Part shown: piece by piece, positions 44,938 through 64,000 of the stretch
Numbering within the stretch: the stretch's first letter is position 1
Layout: every line of letters begins with the position of its first letter
Source: Ancistrus triradiatus
Lineage: Eukaryota; Chordata; Actinopteri; Siluriformes; Loricariidae
Direction of reading: 5' to 3'
NCBI GenBank assembly: GCA_025084515.1
Contig: JAJAGP010000934.1
Location: forward strand, 75,001-139,000
DNA: 64,000 nucleotides
Notes under the pieces: generated by a model
The model's input: the letters and a program-made list of their open reading frames with translations, nothing else
What the model was told of the DNA's origin: nothing
Databases searched by the model: none
Translations under genes and position numbers: made by a program

Positions 44938-46260
44938 ATGAGTGTCCGTTGTAAGGTTTCTCTAAGCCAGAACAGTTTCAGAACTTACTGAAGTGATAGT
45001 CAGAGCACTGTTTGCTCGGCGTCTGCGAAATTTAATGGAAGTTTAAGTTTCCATAGCTTCCCAGCCCAGAGTGACCTCAGGAGACAGTGGCTAATAAACA
45101 TCTGTCAGGACCACTTTATCATTTATCCACATACGAAGATCTGAAGCAGACATTTCATACCAGATCACTTGGTTGACCAGAAGGTCGGGGAAGCCTGGAA
45201 AAATGTGCAGTGCCACTGCATTTTGAGTGGAACAACTACAGCACTCAGACACGGCATGGAAGAGACCGGTTGAACCCGGTTTCCTGCAAGATCCATCAAC
45301 AGATCTTACAATGGATCATGATTACTGTGCTGTCCCTGAGCCGTCATCTCTGGACATGCCTTGCTCAGAAAATGAAGATCTTTCCCGTGAAGTGGAAGAG
45401 CTGAGAAATCAGCAACTACGTGTCCAGCTGAGTTTTGGACTAATAAATCGTTCTGCCAGCTCCAACCAGGATATTCGATTTTACACCAGGTAACGTGTAC
45501 AGTAATACCCCGAAAATTCACGCTTCTGAATCTGTGGCTTCACTAATTTGCGCATTTTTTCCTTGGAACCTAACACTTGAAATTCGCGGGTCCAGCAGAT
45601 GTAATCCGTAGATTTTTTTCGTGGCCGGTAAGTTGTATATATAATTTTTATCGTTAATTTGTTGAGAATAATAATGAATAGAGATGATTTCATGGAAATA
45701 ATGTTTTACTTACTGTATCCAATAATACTGCATGTATTATTGTCATATTATATTACTATCGTATTATGAAATAGACTTCACGTGCCATTTGCTTTGTTTA
45801 CATTTCCAACATCAACATCTACTACCTGTATAAAATGTCTAATACTGTAACACTAATGTTCTACTTACTGTATCTAATTATACTGCACATATTATCATAT
45901 TTCTAATGTTAATATAAAATACAAACAAAACGATTATTTGCATTAGTATTTATATTGATAGGGACTACTGCTGACGCTACTTTAACCAAATGAATTTTTA
46001 AATGAACTTGAAGTGTTTTGGGGAGATATTTAGGGTTTAACATATGAAGATAGTTATTTTATTTTTTAAGATGGGCCTCTGTTAGTTGTCCGTCCAAATT
46101 TGTACATAACCCCTGCGAATTTTGGGGTATTACTGTAGTAAACACCACAACAGATGCATTGCACCGACAATTTGATAACCAATTTGCTGTTAATGTAATG
46201 CATTTGCCAACAGATTCAAAAGCTATGACCACTTGATGGCATTTTGGTGGCTCATTGCAA
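44938..46260 (+). pseudogene. THAP-domain transposase gene remnant, interrupted
   Basis: An ATG at 44938 starts MSVRCKVSLSQN and soon meets a stop. About 45040-45240 reads, in one frame, GSLSFHSFPAQSDLRRQWLI then NICQDHF, and SRHFIPDHL after a TGA that replaces the third zinc-ligand Cys (normally CSRHF). A different frame gives FEWNNY, the usual end of the THAP zinc-finger segment. About 45345-45490 encodes a coiled-coil-like SREVEELRNQQLRVQLSFGL and DIRFYTR. After the MITE, FKSYDHLMAFWWLI continues from about 46212. The break is bordered by GT (45491) and AG (46211), so it may be an intron that received the MITE. Not functional. Confidence 0.65.
45498..46137. mobile_element. pogo/Tigger-like MITE
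   Basis: The termini TACAGTAATACCCCGAAAAT and the inverted ATTTTGGGGTATTACTGTA are TA-bordered. 640 bp with no transposase frame. The CAGT..CCCC-type end resembles pogo/Tigger elements (inference). Confidence 0.8.
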
Positions 46261-46330
46261 GTGTGGTGGGAAAACCGGAAACGCTAGAGCAGCACTAAGG
46301 ATAATGCGGAAGTAATTGAGCAAAGACCGT

Positions 46331-47190
46331 GGCCGTTTCTCAATACCAAGTACGCGAACTTCGGCTCGCGTACTTACCAAGTCTGTACTAAGAAGTTGGA
46401 CTTGCGAGTACATACTCCCGAGGACGGGAGAACGCAGTTCGGTTATTCTACAGTTGGAACAGCATTGTACTTGGCTATGGAGACAACACGGTTTACTTTT
46501 TACACATAGATAAAACATGTTGTATAAAACCTGTCAGTGGTGGAAGAAGTGCTCAGATCTTTTACTTTCCATTAAACAGTTTAATCTACGTGTAACAACG
46601 GACCGATCGCATTTAAGCATAAAATGTAAACCTTCCCAAACATAAGCCAGCACCAAACAAGTCTGATTTTAGAAGGGAATTTAATTATGAACTTCAATTT
46701 ATATCAGACAGTTCATATTTAGAATACAGGCTGAACAAATAACACATATAATGCATAATAAATACGTTAATAGCTTCCCGTCACATCTCCGAAATCGTTT
46801 GAGCATTTTTTTATGTAAGCTTTATCTTGATAAACTGACCGCATAGTTGAATTTTAAACAACTACCTTCTCGCCTAAAAAACTCTTATAACTTCATTTTG
46901 TGACACAATAACAGTATTACTTTAGAAATTATACATCCAGTAGGGAGTTCTCTCATCCGGCATTACCGAGCTGGCAATGCATTGTGGGACTTTTCGCTGT
47001 TCAAGTACGCACAAGTCTGATTCGATGCATCCTCGGTAATATGGGCGGATCGAGAACACATCCGGGGAGTTGGAGCGTACTTGGTTAGATGCGAACTTGG
47101 AAATGGAACAGTACTTGGGCTGCCACTGATGACGTTTCACAAGTACACGAGAACACAAGTACAGAGAAGTAGGCATATTGAGAAATGGCC
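46331..47190. mobile_element. Non-autonomous TIR element inside the THAP transposon
   Basis: The termini GGCCGTTTCTCAATACCAAG and the inverted GGCATATTGAGAAATGGCC bound 860 bp. Sub-terminal AAGTACGCG and GAACTTCG motifs repeat near both ends. The target duplication could not be fixed. No coding capacity. Confidence 0.65.
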
Positions 47191-47571
47191 CGTATTTCTC
47201 ACAGCATGTACACCAGTTACCCGATTTATATTGGATATGGCAGTCTTCGCATGTGTCCAAACACTATGGTTGCCAGGTCCACTTATTCTTTCGGATTTGG
47301 TTTCTTTCGGGCTTATTTCTATAGACCAGGTGGGGGATTCAATCTAGGGTTCTGGCAACCCTGGAATTTAACGTAGTCCCCACTAAAAGAACAGTTTGTG
47401 AAGCCTCTGAAATGCAATATATACTCAAGAAAATGAAGACTTTGATTATTTAATATTTAAGTCTACGTCACATCTTTCTATGAGATTATTGGCTGGTTGC
47501 AAAGTAGAAATTCGATTGTAGATTGTTGATCTGATGTAAAGCCAGAGGTTTCCCATTATCTGATTACTCAA

Positions 47572-47576
<5 letters not shown>

Positions 47577-47625
<49 letters not shown>
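47577..47625. repeat. (TA)n microsatellite
   Basis: About 48 bp of TA repeat within the right arm of the THAP transposon. Confidence 0.95.
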
Positions 47626-47695
47626 TCGTTGATCAGATTACTGACAAAATCGGATTTTCTGCAGTTATCAGATTATTAAGTGCATGTAAACATAA

Positions 47696-48830
47696 TGATT
47701 TTCTAGGGTGAGGCTAGAAATTCGCCCCTCCCCCTGCAAAAAGCAAACAGTGGGCTCCCATCTCATCCTCCTCCAGCAGTCTCTGCCATAAGACACGTTC
47801 CAAGGTGCTAAGCCAGCTGGTTATTAGATACACCCAGTGAACCGACACATTTATAGCTATTTCCCATGCATACTATAGCCCAGATATATCCATTGATGGT
47901 TTAAGAAAGTAGACTAAACCAAGTTCAGTGAATGTAGATGTATGAAATGTTGTATAAATTGTGTGACTCAACTGGAGCTACAATATGAAATCTTCATTAT
48001 GCACGATACATTTACCCATGTGCAGTATGAATCCAGAACAGTGCTGCTTTCTTACTCACTGAACTTTCACATTTGCTGTAGTACTCGGTTATCAAAAATG
48101 TTTCATTCCCTTCTATTCATGGTTTAATACAAAAATAGACTCCACCAATTCAAGATTTTGATAACAGACATGCACCACGGATGCAGGATGTGCCGCCTAT
48201 GGTGCAAAAACATTCAGAGCAAAGCTGTAACCATTGAGAGCCTATGTGGTGTTTGTGTTTTTCCATAGAACTGGGTTACTTCAGCTGTCGGTTGAGCTTT
48301 TCTAGGGGGTTGGGTATTTTGCATAGGATACATTAGATAATTTATATTAAAATATAGACTAATCCACATTCAAATCAGCTCATTTCCTTATACCCAAGTC
48401 ATTTGCCCAGGCAACTCGGGAAAACACAAACACACGTTTCAGTAGAAACTTTTTTACTTTCATTTTTAGAGTAATGCAATGTGGTAGTTTGTAAAAATGT
48501 CAGTATTTTTGCTAATGATAGCTGTAATATAAGACTATAAAATAATATGGTTTGTGTTGCTTTATGAGCATTTGGAATGCTTTGTCATGCAGAAACCCTG
48601 TTTTACATGCCAAAATGTTATTTGAATAGCAGTTAGAACCATATGTTTTCATTTAGGTCAACAAAGACCTCAGTCAGAGAAAGATAGTCAAACCAATCTG
48701 ATAACACTTTGTGCGATCACTGGTGTGCACATAAACTTTGTCATAGTACCCAGGAGGTTCTGTGTTGGAAATACGGAAAAGACATTTTGTGGTATTCGAT
48801 GTGCTAGCATTTGATAGTTGCTTCAGCGAT
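47696..48830. other. Unassigned intergenic sequence
   Basis: Between TEX15 and PPP2CB. No gene or classified repeat seen. Confidence 0.4.
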
Positions 48831-49206
48831 AATCGATTTTTAGCACATTATGGTGGCCGATACCGATGTTCAAATCCGATAATTTAACCTTTCTGCATTT
48901 CAATTACAGTAAAAAAAATTTTAAATAAAATAAAATAATAATTAACAATAAAACAGTTAAATCAGAACTGTAAACACAAGGTGCAGTTCACTCAAAGGAA
49001 AAATGGTTAATTCCATTTAATTTTTTAACCTTCCTTTTTTTTTGTCTTGGAAAAAAAATCAAAGAAGTATTCATATATAAATATATTAGACATATCGGTT
49101 ATAATATCAGCTAAAATTAAAATATCGCCCTGATGCCGATTTCTGAAAAAAGTCCATATATCGGCAAATAATATATCTGCCGCTGATATATCGTGCATCA
49201 CTAATT
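48830..49206. mobile_element. Possible hAT-type non-autonomous remnant
   Basis: Repeated CGATA/TATCGG motifs in both orientations (CCGATACCGATG near 48868, CATATCGGTTATAATATCAG near 49090, TATATCGTGCATCACTAA near 49190). These match the style of fish hAT elements with a GTGCATC terminus. Ends not resolved. Confidence 0.4.
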
Positions 49207-49274
49207 TTTTTAAAACATGTCATTTGACCAGGTGAGTCCATAGCTAGCTAAGAAACATTAATCAAAACATTCAT

Positions 49275-49515
49275 TCATTTTCTTAATGCTTAATCCTGGA
49301 CAGGGTCGAAGGAGAGCCGGTGCCTAGCAGCATAGGGTGCAAGGCAGGAACAACTCTAGACAGGGCGCCAATCCATCATAGGGCACACACACTCTCATAC
49401 AAACACACACACTAGGGCCTTTTTAGTGTAATCAGTTAACCCAAAGCATGTCTTTGGACTTTGGAAACCAGAGTACCCAGAGTAAACACACATGGACATG
49501 GGGGGTTAGGGGACA
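49275..49515 (-). repeat. tRNA-type SINE, minus orientation
   Basis: AGACAGGGCGCCAATCCATC, CATGTCTTTGGACTTTGG and CATGGACATGGGGG are the inverse of the 3' body seen at 63466-63765 and 13505-13615. A short CA-rich stretch lies inside. Confidence 0.65.
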
Positions 49516-50138
49516 CAACATCATTTAATAATAGTTCATGTGGGTATGATTTCATACAGTAATTGTGGGATGATATTATAGCTGTACCTTTTACTAAAGA
49601 GGTGTATATTTATCTGATCATTAATGTTTCCCCAGTGTTAACAATAATGGAATCACTGACTGAATCATTTTATTCCTTTCACCATGTCGCCAGTTAATTA
49701 ACCCTGTGATTCACTCCCTATAAATGCTCTCTCCTTTTAATCAATGCTAATCTTCAGCCTTATCTACATGGAGTAATGGTTGTTACATATTGTTCTCATT
49801 CAGCGTAGTCTGAAATCCACACACTGAAAATCTAGACAACATCCAAATGCTATATACCAGGGGTGGGGGACCTTATCTGTAAAAGGTTTGAGTGTCATTA
49901 TTTAGGTTATTTTTTTAATTCAAGCAAGCTGGAGCTACACCTAGTTGTTTGATCTACCAGACCTCGAAGGATGGACTTCTTAAAGACTTGCTATTTGACT
50001 CATTCAGATTGACTGGGCAAACTGCATACTGGCCCTGAACACATACGTGGTTAATGTAGTGATGAACCCTTCCCTAGCATGGAATGGCAGTTGGTATTGC
50101 ACAATGAGATCAGATTGTGACTGGAATTTATATAGGTA

Positions 50139-50520
50139 TACACTCACCACTCATTTTTTAGGTACACCTGTTCAATTGCTCAATAATGCAAATCTCTAAT
50201 GAGCCAAGCACATGGCAGAAGCTCAGTGCATTTAGGTATGTAGCCATGGTCAAGATGATCTGTTTAAACCGAGCACCAGAATGGGATGGAAAGGTGAAGT
50301 AAGTCACTCTGAAAGTGGCATGGTTGTTGGTGCTAGATGGGCTGGTCTGAGTATTTCAGAAACTGCTGATCTGCAGCCATCTCTAGGGTTTACAGAGAGA
50401 GAATTGTCCGAAAAAGAGAAAATCTCCAGATATCTATAACTGCTGATCATTCTCCAGAGTTTACTAGAGTACAGAAACATCCAGTGAGCACCTGTTCTGC
50501 AAATGGAAACACCTTGTTGT
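50139..50520 (+). pseudogene. Tc1-like element 5' fragment
   Basis: Left terminus TACACTCACCACTCATTTTT, then the 5' untranslated block and transposase start: a HERGMVVGARW-like block reading SESGMVVGARWAGLSISETA, then a helix-turn-helix, followed by frameshifts and duplications (CTCCAGATATC, then CATTCTCCAGAG). The catalytic part and right end are missing. Confidence 0.75.
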
Positions 50521-50587
50521 TGTTTTTTTTAACATCACATCAGTATCAATGGCTATTTATGACCGGACCAAGGTTACATCAATACAG

Positions 50588-50617
50588 GTCATATCATATC
50601 ATATCATATCATATCAG
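50588..50617. repeat. (ATATC)n pentanucleotide repeat
   Basis: Five tandem copies at the junction between a minus-oriented SINE tail (50545-50585, inverse of the tail at 58490-58545) and the next repeat. Confidence 0.9.
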
Positions 50618-51290
50618 ATCTATTTATATAGCGCTTTTTACAATGGCGCATTGTCTCAAAGCAACTTTACAAGTTTAGATTATCTCCTAATAACTACGTC
50701 CAATCCCAAATTGAGCAAGCCTAGGGCGACAGTGGCAAGGAAAAACTCCCTAAGTGTTATGAGGAAGAAACCTTGGGAGGACCAAAACTCAAAAAGGGAC
50801 CCAACCTCCTTGGGCGGCGCAGATGATAAATCTAAGAACGAAACTAAAGTAATGGAGTCATAGTTCAAATAAAATGTGAAATATGCACATCGGCATTAAG
50901 TGGCCCGGGTATGATGGGGCTGGAGCTGATGACGGAAGCAGTTTGAGTGAAGCTGCAACCGATGAACATCATGTGGGGCTGGAACTGGTACCGGAACACA
51001 AGGAACACAAGTCAGACACATTCCTACTGGGTGAAGACACGCAAACTCTACACAGCTGGAGTCTGAGGTCATGAGCGAACCAGAGATCTCTGGAGCTGTG
51101 CAGTCACCACACTAATCTGCCACCGTGCTGCTCCTGACTGAGGAGGGATAAACCATGAACCTGCGGCAGGGCCCAGGGTGCACGACAGCAATGAATCCTA
51201 TCCTGTCTGGTCTGAATGGACAGAAGAGCTGTGATACCAGTCACAGAAATGTTTAATGCTGGTTAATGGAGGAAACATGGTGTAGCGCCC
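50618..51290 (+). repeat. Interspersed repeat of unassigned class
   Basis: TATATAGCGCTTTTTACAAT, TTGTCTCAAAGCAACTTTAC, AGGGCGACAGTGGCAAGGAA and GAAACCTTGGGAGGACC belong to a repeat abundant in ostariophysan fishes. Its class (LINE tail or DNA element) cannot be settled here. Confidence 0.6.
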
Positions 51291-52024
51291 CCAGCTATGT
51301 ATGAGTCTTTCTTGTTAAAGTCGCTCAGGTCTTTACTCCTGAACATACTGTATCTCCCACATCCAACAACTGTTGAATGAAACAATGAAACAACACTTCA
51401 CTTACCATCTAATTTATCCCAGAGCTTAACACGTGCTGTTGTAATAACATAATCAGTGCCATTTCTCATTTGGTCTGCGTTGTGTTTTAAGGTTTTGGCT
51501 GATTGGTGTAATATTAATGGACATCTTATAGCCTTCACACTTATGGAGGGTGACAAAAATGGATTATGGCAATCCAGTAGAGCTGCAACCCAACCCTGCG
51601 GGAACCTGTGTTTTAGGGGTTTTTCCCAGTAGGGTTAGGCATCACATGCAGTCACAGTTAGCTGTGTCAGAGGACCAACCTGGCGCTGCTCCAACCTGAC
51701 CCCTACACAGCATTGTGATGGCCTGCTATTAAGTCCAGGGCATGCTTATGCCTGTGTCCGGGGTTAGGCATTAGATCGCTGACAATGATAAAGCAGGGTA
51801 AAAGTGCTGTCACAACACTATGTTATTGGCTTGCTATCTACTGGCATTCCTTGACTTCCATTTCCTATAGCAACATTTATTTAGATTCATGCTTCCTTCA
51901 GGGGCATTTCTAGAGTACTCCATACTGGGGAACACTCAGATATTGAGACCAGTCATAGGGGCACAACTGTGTATAAAAATTAGGCTGTTAAACACTAAAT
52001 AGATTAAGTGATTTAACAAACCAA

Positions 52025-52250
52025 GAAAAAAAGTACTGTGAATTTTCTTAGTAAAACTATGAATTGTTCTACTATGGTTTTTTATGGTAATTTGGCCACT
52101 TCATGGTTCTACTGTGAAATTTCATAGTGCAACTGTAAACTTGGTGGACGCTGAACAGACCATGAATTATTCCAAAGTTGTGCTATGAATTTTGGTGGTA
52201 ATTTGGCCACATCATGGTTCTACTGTCAAATTTCACAGTACATTTTTTCC
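52025..52250. mobile_element. Small TIR element with internal tandem duplication
   Basis: The ends GAAAAAAAGTACTGTGAA and the inverted TTTCACAGTACATTTTTTC match. Inside, a unit with TGGTAATTTGGCCAC and TCATGGTTCTACTGT occurs twice at a spacing of 111 bp (52085 and 52196). Confidence 0.6.
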
Positions 52251-52842
52251 CAGGAATAAAGTGGATGTTACTGTGCCATGGATGAGAAATCCAAAGAACA
52301 AATGAACAATAATGGATTTTTTATTGATTGCATTAATTTTGCTTATGGTAACTGATGTCTTTGCTGTTCATGAATGACTGCGCTTTAGTGGTCTGACATA
52401 CTTTTGATAGGTTACATAGTTATAAGTGGCCAACGCCAAAATATATAGCTATGAGCCATCATTACCTTGTCTGCAGCGTGGCTGACTTTCTTTAAAAAAT
52501 TTGCAGATCTCCGTTGCTCCATGTGAGCAAACCAAAGAAACTGGCTTTGACTGACAGCGTTAGTCGCTCAAGCTGTTGGAAAGATGCTGAGGCATCACGG
52601 GAAATGTAGTGAATTTGCGTGACTTGTCCTGTAGTTCTGCTCAGCAGTCCAGGAGACCATTACCGCCATGATTTAATGAGGCAGAAAAATATTTTACAGA
52701 GGCACGAAAATTAACGCTATGCTGCTGAACGGATGGGTACACGGAGGTTTAGTCCATTTAGTCCACTTGGCCACGCGAGGGAGGTAACGGCGTTTATAAC
52801 GCAGCCTCGTGCGACGCGTTTCCTCCGCGGATGCCTTTGTGA

Positions 52843-52850
52843 TGACGTCA
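52843..52850. promoter_or_regulatory. CRE (TGACGTCA) in the PPP2CB promoter
   Basis: Perfect 8-bp palindrome recognised by CREB/ATF factors, about 430 bp upstream of the start codon and 16 bp from a GC box. Function is inferred from the motif and its position in the CpG block. Confidence 0.55.
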
Positions 52851-52865
52851 TTAGGAGGCACAGGA

Positions 52866-52872
52866 GGGGCGG
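52866..52872 (+). promoter_or_regulatory. GC box (GGGGCGG), Sp/KLF-type
   Basis: GGGGCGG inside the CpG-rich block, just downstream of the CRE. Motif match only. Confidence 0.45.
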
Positions 52873-53277
52873 CCATTACACAGCGGGTTTCTGGAAGGAA
52901 GGTCGGCTGTGCCGATAGAACCCACAGCTTGGTAAATACAAGCGGGCCCGCTCGTTTCGCGGAGCGGATTTATTAGGGGGAATCTATTCAGAACACGCAG
53001 CTGAAACACGGGAGTGACCCGGTTCACTGTCGTAATTATACGCTTTATATAGATATATACATATATATCAATATATTATTAATACTCAGAGGCTCCGGTT
53101 TGCTACGCTAATTTTAGCTAAGCTGCCTCGCTAAGCGAAAATTTAGCTTGTCGGTTAGCGAGCTAGTTGTCGTTTGCTAGAGCCGAATAGCAGCACCGGT
53201 CTTTGGGCGGATTTAAACTGCTGCGTTGCGAAGTTGTTTTAAAGGTAAAACAAATCTAGAAGGAAGTTGCAGCAAGC

Positions 53278-63241
<9,964 letters not shown>

Positions 63242-63465
63242 TGATGTGCTGAAGAAATATAGCAGAACAGTTGTTTAAAAAAGAGGGAAAGGGCAAAGCA
63301 AAAGACGACAGCTGCATCTCCCCACCTGCTTGCTGCGGAGTGAGTGCATAAACATGCCGCATAGATCCATGTCAGGACATCCAATCCCCAGGTTTTTTTT
63401 TAGTAGATAAACTAAAATAGTGTCTGGTCCTCCCCTTTTGTTTCTTTTTTTGATATGTCACTCTG

Positions 63466-63765
63466 CTTGGGTGGCGGGGTGTTGCAGTTGTTAGTGCTAT
63501 CTAACAACAGAGATTTGATTCCTTTCCAGGCAGAGTCCACCTGTCTGGAGTTTGCATGCTCACTTTTTCTGTGTGGGTTTTCTTTTGGTACTCTCATTTC
63601 TTCCTTCATTTCAGAGACATGCTTTAGGCCTATTGGACTCTTGTGTCTGAGAGCGAGTGAATGTATATGTCAGTGTCCACGTCCAAGATGAATTGGTGCA
63701 CTGTCTGGTGTTGGTTTTGCTGTACTGGTTAGACCCAGCATCATTGGATTGGATTAAGCGGTTAT
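63466..63765 (+). repeat. tRNA-type SINE downstream of PPP2CB exon 5
   Basis: The GGGTGGCGGGGTGTTGCAGT head, TGGAGTTTGCATGCTCACTT and TCAGAGACATGCTTTAGGCC body, and TTGGATTGGATTAAGCGGTT tail. Lies in the intron after exon 5. Confidence 0.7.
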
Positions 63766-63779
63766 GCAAATGAATTGGG

Positions 63780-63950
63780 GATACACCAAATATTTGGCAA
63801 CCGAAAATGACAAACAGACTTTTGGTTTTCGGCCGACCAAAGGATAAGACTGAATAATTTATACCGAGCAATGGCGTTTTGATGACGTGATCAAATCACA
63901 ACCAGCGCGGCGCTCTTTGTAAATGCAACAAACATGTCAGCTGTGTGGAA
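63780..63950 (+). mobile_element. hAT-type transposon 5' fragment
   Basis: TTTTCGGCCGACCAAAGG upstream of GCGGCGCTCTTTGTAAATGC and an ATG that reads MSAVWK, the usual first codons of fish BED-zinc-finger hAT transposases. The frame ends at once (MSAVWKQGSTVQVF then stop), because other repeat sequence follows from about 63952. Confidence 0.5.
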
Positions 63951-64000
63951 ACAGGGCTCTACAGTGCAAGTGTTTTAGTCGCACTTGCGCCTTTTTAAAT

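Larger units (their letters stand above)
44711..47695 (+). mobile_element. Decayed THAP-encoding (ISL2EU-like) DNA transposon, invaded by two smaller elements
   Basis: The left end (44713-44740: GTTTAGATGAATTTAATAAT then CTGA) and the right end (47668-47695) are inverted: the right end read backwards gives GTTTACATGCACTTAATAAT then CTGA. Between them lie a THAP-domain pseudogene (from 44938), a pogo-like MITE (45498-46137), a second TIR element (46331-47190) and the non-coding right arm (47191-47692) shared with copies A1 and A2. ISL2EU elements are the known THAP-bearing transposons with a DDE transposase. The superfamily call is inferred from the THAP domain plus a DHLMAFW segment. Confidence 0.55.
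52690..53277 (+). promoter_or_regulatory. PPP2CB CpG-rich promoter and 5' UTR
   Basis: CpG density rises sharply from about 52730 to the start codon, with many CGCG, GCG and CCGCGG sites, and no TATA box is placed near an obvious start. It contains a full palindromic CRE (52843-52850) and a GC box (52866-52872). This fits a TATA-less CpG promoter as reported for mammalian PP2A catalytic subunit genes. The start site is not resolved. Confidence 0.6.

Noticed and set aside
52058..52242. CRISPR-like direct repeats
   Set aside because: Only two copies at 111-bp spacing inside a TIR element in a vertebrate genome; not a CRISPR array.
63921..63965. Short ORF starting MSAVWK as a gene
   Set aside because: Typical first codons of a hAT transposase, but the frame stops after 14 codons at a junction with another repeat.

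Overview
The window is vertebrate nuclear DNA, almost certainly from a teleost fish. Its genes are split by GT-AG introns, long intergenic stretches are packed with Tc1/mariner, hAT and foldback DNA transposons, and there are tRNA-derived SINEs that carry the V-SINE tail (a GTCGCTCTGGATAAGGGCGT-like core). A catfish or another ostariophysan fits the density of Tc1 copies, but the species cannot be fixed from this sequence alone.

Four protein-coding genes are recognisable, in the order WRN, PURG, TEX15, PPP2CB. This is the neighbourhood these genes have in human 8p12 (WRN opposite to the other three). Left to right: 1-10.28 kb is transposon-rich and probably the first coding intron of WRN (Werner RecQ helicase/exonuclease, minus strand), of which only the putative first coding exon (10282-10341) is seen. 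PURG, a single-exon single-stranded DNA/RNA-binding protein with three PUR repeats, lies at 20142-21125 in a GC-rich block. After about 14 kb of intergenic sequence, TEX15 occupies 35139-44322 in eight coding exons, one of them 5.05 kb long, giving a predicted 2183-aa germline protein linked to piRNA-directed transposon silencing and meiosis. PPP2CB, the beta catalytic subunit of protein phosphatase 2A, begins at 53278. Five coding exons (residues 1-246 of 309) are inside the window and the gene runs off the right edge.

The rest is mostly repeats: nested Tc1 elements (5420-9245), a hAT MITE with perfect 8-bp target duplications (29391-30110), foldback elements in the TEX15 last intron (42855-43396) and upstream of PPP2CB exon 2 (56736-57528), a decayed THAP-domain transposon bounded by matching inverted termini (about 44711-47695) that has itself been invaded by two smaller elements, and a tandem run of five SINE-derived units in PPP2CB intron 1. 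A 100-N assembly gap (4039-4138) sits inside a foldback MITE.

The four genes are not a pathway; they share a conserved neighbourhood. The most unusual signals are the reconstructable THAP transposon and its non-autonomous relatives, a 135-bp insertion with a 12-bp target duplication and a hammerhead-ribozyme-like core (16659-16817), and a phase-compatible possible cassette exon in TEX15 (36163-36216).
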